A stretch of DNA of 64,000 nucleotides from NCBI GenBank assembly GCA_951804985.1, contig OX638131.1, forward strand, positions 84,532,638 through 84,596,637, in the 5' to 3' direction. How positions within the stretch are numbered: the first letter of the stretch is position 1; the number at the start of each line of letters is the position of its first letter. Shown here piece by piece: positions 36,171 to 45,883 of the stretch. Source of the DNA: Dryomyza anilis (Eukaryota > Arthropoda > Insecta > Diptera > Dryomyzidae). The position numbers and the translations under genes were made by a program. The notes beneath the pieces are model-generated. The model saw only the letters and a list, made by a program, of their open reading frames with translations. It made no database searches and was not told where the DNA came from.

Positions 36171-38294
36171 ATATTTAATATTTTTTTAAATATGTATATA
36201 CTGTATGCTGTAAACTATGAATTATTTGCGTATAATAATTAAAATATTAATTGTTTATTCTATGGAGTCAGCAGCAGTGGCAACTTGTCAAACAACGTCG
36301 CTAAATTCCAGCTACGAACAGTCTGCTAAGTACGCCATGTAAATTTACACAAATCTTTAAGCTATGATTTAATGGTGTATTAAATCAAGCTAAATATTAG
36401 TTGAGGAAATTTAAATGTAAATTAAATTTAAATACTTTTAGATGTTTGTCATTATATTTTGAATTTTTTACTTTATTTAAATTTATAGAACGCAATTAAA
36501 AAAAGCTTTTAATTACAATTCCCATCAAGTTCTCGCCCAAACAATTATTTGCATCATGTTGTGCATATGTTTAGGTTGTTAAATGATATAACAAAGCTGC
36601 TTTATTGAGTTAATGATTTACCTTCGCGCCGTCGACCAATAATAATCGCGAGATTTCACTGACCAACTGATTGTTTGACTGACTGACCATATAATTGGCT
36701 GACCGCTTGGCTATGCCACATTCTACCACCGAAGGTTACCAAAGGTTAGGTTAATAAACTTTGATTTGGCCGAGAGCTGATGTACGTTCAACTGAACCTG
36801 AACCTACATTAACATTTTTTTTTTTGTTATATTCTACAAAAGGCGTCTAATTTTGTCTCGTGCTGTGCCTGTCAATCAGCCTCTGTCTATTCAAGGTGTT
36901 TTTTATGCTGTTTATTAGCTTGTTGTCATCGATTTTGATTGTTTTTATAAATTATGTGCAAAACTACTGAGACCTCAGTATTAAGAATGCAAAAAATTGA
37001 CGGACCCCCGCAATATCATCAAACGGTTATAAGCAAGGGCAAACTAGATTAAATATTTCTACAGAATTTTCAGTTTTAATCTGTCTACAAATTAAAAAAG
37101 CGCTAAATTGACTTAATTAATAATATATATTATTTTCCATATTAGACTACATTCTAAAATTTTTAATTTGTGTCCAAATAAATATTGATTATAAAATAAA
37201 TATAATTTTATTCGTGATCGTATATTTGTGACCAGTATGCAATTTGTCCCTATTTTGAACGTACCGTATTTCATTAAAATAACGTCAAACATTTTTCTTC
37301 GCTCACCCTTTGGCTTGATCAAAATTAGAAAACAGTTTATTTGAACAGTTTATTCCAAGTCCAATTGAAATTCCAGACGACAATAAATATTAAATTATAC
37401 TAAAATCAAAAGGAGCGCTTTAGTTCTCAACAAATAGACAAACTATATTTTATTAAACACAAAAACATTTTTCTATTTCGTTTATGTGCAGTCACGGTGA
37501 TTGCACCCAGTGATCTTTACATTCTTTGTCCATCCCACTAACCAAGTAGCTACGACAAAAAAAATATCTATTTTATGAAATTGATGTTAGCCCCGCAAAA
37601 CCCTTTCGGTCTTCCGATCATACTTGAAAGTAGTAGGCTGTTCAAAGTATCGACAATTGGGGACATTCTTGGAGTTAATGTTAATTTAGTCAATAAATAT
37701 ATTCGGTTTCATATTCAAATAAATTATTTGTTTATAGCTTACCAACTTTAAATACTGTTTGGAAAATATTAGCGCTCCGCGCTCCCTGCAAAAGCTGCGA
37801 ATCTTTAGGCATTCGTCGGCCTTCGTCAGATGGCGCAGTTAGTTGCCAAGTAATGTTGACCACGATAAGGACACTTTGCACTTGGAGTTTCATTGAAGTT
37901 GTGACCATAGAATGTGGCAGAAAATTTCATTAAATTAAACCGTTTTCTTTCACTTCAATTTTTAAATGCAACTCAGAGCTGCCAGACTTTTCTATTTTTA
38001 TCAAATTTTTTAATTATTTATAAAATATTGTTAAAAATAGTTTTATACCATTTATTCATTTATTTATTATTAAAATCTTTGAAATAATATATAAATAAAT
38101 TGTAAAAGTCTTTACAATTTAAAACTTACACTAAATTTTGCATACGATGATCTATTGTACGATGAATTGTTGTATGAAAGTATCTTCTTCTAAATTGTAT
38201 CCATAGCAGTACTTTCAAATGCCTATTGACAATCAACAGGTATCACTTTAAAATCTAAAATGTTTTCGTTAAAATTCACTCAAATTCACAATAC
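36171..38294. other. Intergenic region before Deterin, no gene supported
   Basis: Single-copy stretches at 36490-36960 (including repeated CTGACTGACC words near 36660-36710) look like ordinary fly regulatory DNA. A tRNA-like SINE head relic lies near 37493-37555 on the minus strand. The 69-codon minus frame at 37113-37322 is not recognised. Confidence 0.4.
37493..37555 (-). repeat. Degenerate tRNA-like SINE head (second family?)
   Basis: The minus strand reads GTAGCTACTTGGTTAGTGGG (box A-like) and about 35 nt later GGGTGCAATCACC (weak box B). A nearby GTTAGCCCCGCAAAACCC resembles the SINE body at 1.4 kb. Too degenerate for a firm call. Confidence 0.35.
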
Positions 38295-38297
38295 TAA

Positions 38298-38465
38298 GGG
38301 TGTGTGCGAGTTCGACTAAATTGCTGACTAATAGATCGATTATCATTTGTCTGTTTGCTGTCTTCCAATTTAGTTTGTTCGAAAATTTGCTAAATTGAAA
38401 GGTAGATTCTGCATTATCGACCAAATTTAGTTTAGTCATCAATTTAGTCGAACTCGCACACACCC
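38298..38465. mobile_element. PIF/Harbinger (Tourist-like) MITE, 168 bp
   Basis: Inverted termini GGGTGTGTGCGAGTTCGACT at 38298 and its reverse complement ending at 38465 extend over about 35 bp. They are flanked by the 3-bp duplication TAA (38295-38297, 38466-38468), which is the hallmark of Harbinger insertion. It lies about 360 bp upstream of the Deterin start codon. Confidence 0.9.
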
Positions 38466-38826
38466 TAAATTGATGAATTGTAATTTTTAAAATAAATGTT
38501 TGGTTACATATACTGGTTTTAGTATATCTTAAACAAACATTTCTGTTCATACGGTATATTGTTCAACGTTACGGTATATATACCGTTTTCCAAAACTAAC
38601 CCTTATTATTCAAATATATTATGCTGGCAATACTTCAAAAATTAAGTTCAATGCGCAGTGGCAGCTCTACTTACAAACGTCAAATGAATGTCAGTTGATT
38701 TTAAACGACGCTATTGTGAATCGCAACAAAAAAAAAACAAGGCGGCAGTTTTCTGAATTTTGTGTTGCTTGAATTTTTTTGTGCAAAACTCTTACATTTA
38801 AACATTATTTTAATAAACACATAAAT

Positions 38827-39409
38827 ATGGTTGAAAACGAAGAGTGGTTTGATTTTGAGAAATGCAGGAAATACTTTTTACTGGAGCAACAACGTATTGA
38901 AAGTTATCGCGATTGGCCGTTTGACGAGACTTCGCCGTGCAGCATCGCCAAGGTGCGTCGTGTTTTTGCGTCACTCTAATAAAAAATATCTCTAACTTTA
39001 ATTGAAATTTTTTATTATACATTTTCTTAGATGTCGGAAGCGGGTTTCTATTGGAATGGCAACGATCGTGATGTCGATACCGCCTCCTGTTTTGTTTGCG
39101 GCAAAACACTCGACGGCTGGGAGGCTACAGATGATCCATGGAAGGAACATTCCAAGCATGCGCCACAATGTATGTTCGTAAAATTGGGCAAAAAGGAAAA
39201 TGATTTGACGGTGAGTAGAGTACAACAAATGTATTTCTTTTTTAGTATGCTTGTTTTTAATTGAAAATTCAATCGAGTAGGTTGAGGAATTCCTACAATT
39301 ATTTTGCAGTGCTGCACGTACCTATTTGTCAAATTGTTACGAAAAGAAGAAAAAGGATATAAATTCGTTGGTACGCGCAGAAATTAATAGATTTATGGAT
39401 AAACAGTAG
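38827..39409 (+). CDS. Det: Deterin / survivin-type BIR protein
   Basis: Single-BIR inhibitor-of-apoptosis protein, orthologous to Drosophila Deterin and vertebrate survivin. The survivin family acts in the chromosomal passenger complex during mitosis and in restraining apoptosis. Exons are 38827-38952, 39031-39210 and 39281-39409; both introns are short, phase 0 and GT/AG. The product is 144 aa. The BIR zinc site is CX2CX16HX6C: Cys62, Cys65, His82, Cys89, inside GFYWNG...CFVCGKTLDGWE...PWKEHSKHAPQC. The last exon (residues 103-144) is a lysine-rich helical tail as in survivins. The start ATG at 38827 gives VENEEWFDFEKCRKYFLLEQ; an in-frame ATG at 38779 lies upstream and is less likely. The polyadenylation signal is at 39444. 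I saw nothing broken. Confidence 0.95.
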
Positions 39410-39443
39410 GAAATACTATGACTATAAAACTTTAATTTTATTG

Positions 39444-39449
39444 AATAAA
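39444..39449 (+). promoter_or_regulatory. Polyadenylation signal AATAAA of Deterin
   Basis: Canonical AATAAA 35 bp after the Deterin stop codon, on the coding strand. Confidence 0.7.
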
Positions 39450-39868
39450 TAATTTATATTTCCTTTAATATTAGCTTTTATTACCTCTGCGTAGGAAATT
39501 ATTTTATAATTTACATCTAACATGTCTAATTGTAATAAATATAGTTTGCACTTTTTAAACATAGTTTGCTTTTATTGTAATTATTAAAATTGTTTAACAG
39601 TTTAAGATGCACATAGCATGTCTTTGGCACAGGGTGTTGCTTTGAAAATAAAAAAACATTGACCTTTTAAGCTATATCACTGTATTAAAAATAAAACTGA
39701 GAAAACTGACGCTATTTTAAATCAACGCCATAAGTGTATCAAAATCTAATCTAAATTTAATCGGGCTATATTATAAATTCTTAAAAAATATCGGTCACAA
39801 AAATTTAGTTTTAACACTAAAAGTTTCATACCCAAAACTTTTTTAGAATTCAATTTTATATAATTTAA

Positions 39869-40520
39869 GGGTGTATATATTTATTCGTTCTGAACGTTCA
39901 GAATATTCTGTTTTCAAAATTTCTATTAATTTATTTATTCCGAACGTTCTGGCTTATCCGAATTCTGTTACTTTATTCAAAACAGGAAGTTCAGAACGCA
40001 TTCTGTTTATTCTGAGTTCAATCATAGCATACACCGAATAAAACTGTCAAATTAGAAATTATTTACACAAATTAAATTTATTATTTTAATGAAGTCGCAT
40101 GATATTGGTGGTTTGTCGCGTGTGTGGTAAGATATTGGTATCCTTTTTTAAAAATATTTAAAAACTGCATATTCCGTGGACATATATACAAGATTGTGGC
40201 ATTGCAAAATGCAAGTTTGGTACTGCACTTTTTAATGAGCATGTACGGAACCTCTTTGATTAAGAAAAATATGTGAAATGATGTACGATGCATTGTTATG
40301 TGCCAGCATTTTAGTGTCATACCTCCAAATTGATAAGCAACGTTTTTAAAAAGTTAATTTTAATAAGTGTATGATTTTCAAATGATATTTAATGTTTGTT
40401 TACAATTTTTTATTACGGAAACTGCTTCTTTATTCACAGTATTCTAGATATTCCGGATAAAATATCAAACTATTCTGTTCATTCTATTCTTATTACAGAA
40501 TGAATAAAAAAAATACACCC
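39869..40520. mobile_element. PIF/Harbinger-type element, 652 bp
   Basis: Inverted termini GGGTGTATATATTTATTCGT at 39869 and, reversed, GGGTGTATTTTTTTTATTCA from 40520. Both sides carry the 3-bp duplication TAA (39866-39868, 40521-40523). The interior repeats GAACGTTC/ATTCTGTT words. No transposase. Confidence 0.85.
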
Positions 40521-40610
40521 TAAGGTTTGTGGGTTTTGAAATTTGGAAAAATATTTTCGTATTCACAGTTCATCGTATTTTACTATGGTATTCGTATCAT
40601 GTAGTATATA

Positions 40611-40916
40611 TAATAATATAATAGTTTGGCGCTACAGTCCTGTATAGTACTATAGTATTTTTTTTTCTTGAACATTTGTATTAAATCAACCAATATATGT
40701 GATTTTTTTCAGGATTTTTAAAAGGGTCCTTTCTAAGGACTTTCATTTTGAAGTACAAAGATAATGAACACGGGCCGCATGTTCAAGTTTAGAAGTTACC
40801 ACTGAATAATAATATAATAATAGTTTGGCGCTACAGTCCTGTATAGAACTTCGGCCGAGCTCACTCACCATTTCGGCTCGCAGTCCAACGCACTAACCAC
40901 TGAGCTACCTCGGCTA
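40611..40916 (-). mobile_element. tRNA-derived SINE, rearranged copy 2
   Basis: Flanked by a perfect 13-bp duplication CATGTAGTATATA at 40598-40610 and 40917-40929. The head is intact (reverse complement of CACTAACCACTGAGCTACC). The body is deleted relative to copy 1, and the 3' tail segment TAGTTTGGCGCTACAGTCCT occurs twice (about 40622 and 40832) with about 160 bp of foreign sequence between. Confidence 0.85.
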
Positions 40917-40929
40917 CATGTAGTATATA

Positions 40930-41478
40930 CACGATACAATAACACAGAAACGTCAATTTGTTGTTGCATCCCCTATAAAAAAGAAATACCACAAGTGTTG
41001 TGTTTGAGAGTAGCCCTGAGGCATGTTTTTTTATGTCGTATTTTGTGAAATGAAGAAAAATAATGAAATTGAAGACAAATAGTGCATATAAAATGTCAAT
41101 TTATTTGTTTTTATTGTGAAATCGAGGAATATTTAAGACAATTTCAAAAAAATCCTAATTTTATAAGAATCATCTGTATTTATTTGACGAAATATTTTAA
41201 CAAGCAGAAAAGTGGTGCTCACAGTTCAATTGCCGTACTGTCGTTATCGTACATACAATGTCATACAAATACCATGAAACTGTCAATACGCTATATGTAA
41301 ATTTCACAACCACCCTATTACAACAGCTGCTCTAAAACTGTTTGCTTACGACAGCACTACTGTGCCTGTCAATTTGCGTTGCACTCAGCTGTTTGTTGAC
41401 AACGAATTTTTTAGTTTACAATTTGCAACGTTACGATTTTATAGAAATTTATACAACAAATTGCATTTTAATAGAAAC
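40930..41478. other. Upstream region of dynactin subunit 5
   Basis: AT-rich with no repeat recognised. GC rises toward the start codon (41300-41440). No TATA box is obvious. Small frames at 41082-41300 and 41342-41530 are not supported. Confidence 0.35.
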
Positions 41479-42619
41479 ATGGAAATTGCGGATACATTCT
41501 ACAGTAAAGACGAATACGTGGAGACGGTAGGTTACAACTGAAAAACAAACATTCTTGAAAAACAATGACCCACTTGATGACATCATTGAGTCATAGAACT
41601 GAATTAATTTCGCTTTACGCCCATTGCAGGCTTCCGGCAATAAAGTCAGCCGCCAGACCGTACTTTGTGGCTCACAAAATATTGTGCTCAATGGCAAGGT
41701 GATCGTTCAGAGCGGTGCCATTATACGCGGCGATCTGGCCAATGTGCGTACCGGACGATATTGTGTGATCAGTCGCAATGCGGTGATACGACCGCCCTAC
41801 AAACAGTTCAGCAAAGGTATAGCCTTCTTTCCGATGCACATAGGCGATCATGTGTTTGTTGGCGAGGAGGCGGTGGTGTCGGCGGCTGTAATAGGCTCTT
41901 TTGTTTATATTGGCAAAAATGCAATAATTGTAAGTGGTTTTTTAATGTTATTAAAGGAATTTTTAGTTAGCATGATTTTTAATTCAATTACTTTACATTT
42001 TATTACTATAATTTAAATATTGTTGATTTTCTTCTTAATGGATTTTTTGTTTTTTCTTTGTTTTTGAAATAATTGATTCCATGTTAATTTTATTTATTCT
42101 TTATTAAATTTATTTATTCATTGTTTATTTTATTTATTCCTTATTTTAATTGATTTATTGTTTTATTTTTATTTGTTGTTTTTTTTATATTAACTGATTA
42201 TGCGTTATTTTAATACATTTTCTTAATTAATTTCATTTAATTTAATAATTCCTTCTTAATTTAATTTTTTTTTATTGTTCTTCATTTAATTGATTTTTAG
42301 ATTTTTTCATTGATATTTTTTTTGCAATTTAATTTCTTTTTTTATTTGCTTCTGTTTTAATTTGTCTTTTTATTATTTTTAATACTTTCAACATTTTAAG
42401 GGTCGTCGCTGCGTGCTAAAAGACTGCTGCATCATTGAGGACAACGCTGTGCTGCCGCCCGAAACAACGGTCGCCAGTTATATGCGCTTCACCGCCAAGG
42501 GCACCATCGAAGGTGGCCAGGGCAACCCAAATTTTGTGCCGGCCGCAATGCAGGATCAAATGGTCGACTATACAAAATCATTTTATGAGCATTTTGTACG
42601 CATGCCGCAGGCTTGTTAA
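41479..42619 (+). CDS. DCTN5-p25: Dynactin subunit 5 (p25)
   Basis: Subunit of the pointed-end complex of dynactin, the cofactor that links cytoplasmic dynein to cargo. Exons are 41479-41526, 41630-41929 and 42401-42619, all phase 0 with GT/AG sites, giving 188 aa, the usual length of the family. The sequence opens [26 protein letters not shown] and continues with the left-handed beta-helix of hexapeptide repeats ([53 protein letters not shown]). The conserved C-terminal segment contains [18 protein letters not shown]. The start is set by the short first exon, which matches the Drosophila N-terminus, and by the good context AAACATGG. It is convergent with the ANKRD49-like gene, with only 135 bp between the stop codons. 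Confidence 0.95.
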
Positions 42620-42709
42620 ACATTTATATATGCACAACTACAACAAAAACACTCAATTCTTTTTTTTCCATTTAGTTTAAAACTCTTTTAAAGTACTACG
42701 TATTATTTA

Positions 42710-42728
42710 AATAAATATATTTTTTATT
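42710..42728. promoter_or_regulatory. Back-to-back polyadenylation signals of two convergent genes
   Basis: AATAAA on the plus strand at 42710-42715 serves dynactin subunit 5. TTTATT at 42723-42728 reads AATAAA on the minus strand and suits the ANKRD49-like gene. The two 3' ends therefore lie within about 20 bp of each other or overlap. Confidence 0.6.
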
Positions 42729-42754
42729 TAACAATATGCAACATTGTACCTAAA

Positions 42755-43572
42755 TCAGTCTATGAGCCCCGTCTCGCAATCGTATGCCTCATGTCCCATC
42801 TCAAAGATGGCATAAGTCATGCCAGTGCGTCGCGCTATTTGTGCCGCAGTCTCATCGGAATTATTTAGCGCCTGAGCATTAACATTTGCATCCAGTAACA
42901 GCACTGTTGCTGTATTGCGACAATTGGAGACAGTTGCTGCTACATGTAACGGTGTTTGTTGTCCATCGGAGGAAGCCTGCACATTGGCGCCATGCTGCAG
43001 CAACAGCTGCGCACACTCAGCATTGCCCCACTTGCACGCCGAGTGTAGCGGCGTCCAGCCCATTGTGGTTAAAGCATTTACATTGGCCTGATATTGCAAC
43101 AGTAGTTTAGCAATGTCGACGAAGTTGTTGTAGCTGGCGCTGCAATTAAATTAAGAATTTTATTAAAAATTTGTAAAACTTTGGAATTATACAACTGATT
43201 TTATGTTATTAAAAATGTAATGAATTTGTATACTTGACTGTCTTACCGATGCAGTGGCGTATATCCATCTGCGTCCACCGCGTGCACGGCTTTCGCATCC
43301 AATTGCAATATTCTGCGCACCTCATCGATTTTGTTCTCATTGACTGCCCAGAGTATCATGCGCTCCAGACTTGCTAAGATATTAAATTTTAAAAAATTAG
43401 ATTTCTTTAAACTCTATACAACTGCATTAAGTGTACCCTCCGGGTTTGTGTCCTCCTCCAGTAACTCGTCCGCATCATCATCCCAACCACTGACAAACAT
43501 GCCGGTTGGCACTTTGGCATAGCGAAGTTTTTCGACCTGCGAAGTTTCTTCATCGGAATCGTAGTCGCCCAT
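42755..43572 (-). CDS. ANKRD49-like ankyrin-repeat protein
   Basis: Exons on the minus strand are 43572-43437, 43373-43247 and 43139-42755; splice phases (1 and 2) agree and the product is 215 aa. An acidic N-terminus (MGDYDSDEETSQVEKLR, WDDDADELLEEDTNPE) is followed by ankyrin repeats: DADGYTPLHRASYNNFVDI (from about residue 79), TTMGWTPLHSACKWGN, and DGQQTPLHVAATVSN. The tail has ETAAQIARRTG. GWTPLHSACKW and the tail match the ANKRD49 family, which in mammals is a nuclear protein with a poorly defined role; function in flies is unknown to me. The start chosen is the ATG before GDYDSDEE; an in-frame ATG 39 nt upstream adds MNKFVRTNRQLSN and is less likely. Confidence 0.9.
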
Positions 43573-44470
43573 GTTACTTAGTTGTCGATTTGTTCGAACA
43601 AATTTATTCAATTTTAATTAAAATATAATAAATACACTTTTGTTTTGTTTTTGGTGACAACCAGAGTTTTTTAATATAGCAAATTATTTTTGTATTATGG
43701 CAACATTATATTTCACAGTTTGTTGTGCACTGTGTTGCGAGTTTCTATGCTTTGGCGATGTTTAATATTTGTTCCCTCAGAGATCGAAACAAACTTAATA
43801 ACAGGTATTTTATTATTTATTCCGCGCCTTTTATATAAAAATATTTTAAAATTTCAACAAGTTATTTAAAAATACAATTGTTATATGAATTAAATTCAAA
43901 CATTTCATATTTTTCCATCTTCATTTCAATAAAATTTTAAAAAATCTCAAATTATTTTAAAATTTCAGTAAATCACAATTAAAACTCAGTTGGCTAGATC
44001 GATAGTTCGAATACGAGCCAAGGTTTGAATCAAATTATTTTAAAATTTTAGTAAATCACAATTAAAACTCAGTTGGCTAGATCGATAGTTCGAATACGAG
44101 CCAAGGTTTGAATCTCGGCGGGTCAAAACCATAACCCTTAAGTACCCTTTGTATCTTTAAAGATATAACCACTTAATTCATTGTTTCGTTGTGAATACTA
44201 GTTTTAAAATCTAGAAAATAATTATTTTGTTTTATAAATATTCAGTGGACAGAAAGCACACTTAAATAAAAATAAATATATTTGCGGCGATAGCGTTTTT
44301 TTGAGAAAATATTTTTAAGCGTTGATAGCGATGCCAAAAAAAACACGGCTTTTATAAACTGTCCACAAAAGTTTTGAAATGATAGAGCAACGAAAATTTT
44401 GGATTATAACAATAAAATAATAAAAAATATAAAGAACACGTGATACTTTTTAATAAAAAAAAGTCAAACA
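43573..44470. other. Region between ANKRD49-like gene and Tap42, outer part
   Basis: Contains TGGCAACA at 43698-43705 near the ANKRD49-like start and a tandemly duplicated tRNA-like segment (separate entry). No gene. Confidence 0.35.
43948..44120 (+). repeat. 83-bp tandem duplication containing a tRNA-like SINE head
   Basis: CAAATTATTTTAAAATTTCA starts at 43948 and, with one change, at 44031. Each copy carries CTCAGTTGGCTAGATCGATA (box A-like) and GCCAAGGTTTGAATC (box B-like). The second copy continues into TCGGCGGGTC. Looks like the Pol III head of a SINE, duplicated in tandem. Confidence 0.55.
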
Positions 44471-44471
44471 T

Positions 44472-45683
44472 TGAGATAAATCACACAAAAATCTTATATC
44501 GTGATGATTCTCACAAATATCACAAACATATTTCAGAATTGAAAATTCATTAAAAATCATAATATTTATAAATCGTAGTAATTTTGCCTATTAACGTTTA
44601 CTTAATTTTTTATTAATAAATTTTGCTTCCTGAAAATTGGTTTTCTCCATACTAAAATGACTCGGTTTCGAGAAAAACATAAATTCCATAAATTTATATA
44701 TAAATCATCAGGGCCGGTTCTAAGAAGAATCTTAGAGGGGGTGTGACACATATGATTTCCAAATAGAATTATTTTTTTGTTGATTCAATTTTTATTAAAA
44801 ATAATACATTATAAGAATAAATGCCAGTTTCCAAAAGTTTTTAACTGATTTTGAACATTTTCCGAATGCTTCCAAATATTTTTATTTGGTAATTTTTAAA
44901 AATAAAAATAAAAAATTAGTTATATTTCTCCAATATTTTCGACTAGGACTATGGCTAACTAAGAAATAATATAGGTTATTAAACATTTACAAACTGCTTT
45001 TTGAAAAATTCCCACTGCATCCAATTATTTTTTAATTTGTCCGAATCGGATTTAATTTGTTTATTTTTTTCTATTTAAAAATATGTGATTATTTCCCAAT
45101 ATAACCGACTCGGACTAAATATATTGTCAATTTTATACTATATAAGAATAAATGACAATTTCTACATGTTTTTTTCCGACTGATTTTAAATATATTTGAA
45201 TTTATTTAATACATTTAATACGTTTAATATTTAATACGGATTTAATACATTAATTCGATATATATATTTAAAATATTACGATTTTTACCATTTTGTAATT
45301 TATTGCTACTTAAAAAATTGCGATAATACCGAATATATAAAACATTTAAAATTTTTACAATATTTCCGACTCGTTTTTTTCCGAATAAGTCCTGCTGGCA
45401 GAGAATTCCCCTATAGGTTCGGCCCTGTAAATCATTTAAATTCGACTTCCTACTCCATTTACCCAAAAAATGCCGTATAGAATAATCCAGACAGTGAAAA
45501 TCACACAATATCACTTGTTGTGAAAAATTACACAAATCACTAATTCACGCAACCCAGCAAGACATTGCTGACCGAAATATTTGCGACTCAACCTTTTTGC
45601 GAGCTACCCCTAAAATGACCGACTGTGTTCTTGCTTGGAAATATCACGCATCGCGTAAATATCACTATTTGTGATTTATCTCA
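44472..45683. mobile_element. Outer inverted-repeat element enclosing a hAT MITE
   Basis: Perfect 14-bp inverted termini TGAGATAAATCACA (44472-44485) and TGTGATTTATCTCA (45670-45683), with further TCACAAATATCAC-like words just inside both ends. A hAT MITE at 44709-45427 was inserted into it later. No target duplication was found. Its right end is only 200 bp from the Tap42 start codon. Confidence 0.55.
44709..45427. mobile_element. hAT-like MITE, 719 bp, perfect 8-bp duplication
   Basis: Termini CAGGGCCGGTTCT (44709) and AGGTTCGGCCCTG (ending 45427) are inverted repeats. They are flanked by TAAATCAT at 44701-44708 and 45428-45435. CAGGGCCG ends with 8-bp duplications are typical of hAT elements. 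The minus frame at 45242-45535 crosses its edge and is not a gene. Confidence 0.9.
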
Positions 45684-45883
45684 GAGAGTTGGCAACAACG
45701 TTCGTACTATGAACTTATGCAACATTGGTAACCCTATTAAAAATTTCCCAGCATAAAAAAAAAAACAAACAAAATAAAAATCATCTGTTTTGCAATTTTG
45801 CAATTCTTACAAATCATTTGGAATTAGCATTAAATGCTAATATTAAAATAATTTAATTTAAAACAGATTCAAATAGCTTCATA

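Noticed and set aside
35787..36242. 151-codon frame of repeated YIFIFLYF
   Set aside because: Pure translation of an 8-bp microsatellite.
35585..36900. Inverted match ATAGACAGAGGC near 35585 and 36890 as possible element ends
   Set aside because: Only one short inverted match, no target duplication, and the sequence between shows no element structure.
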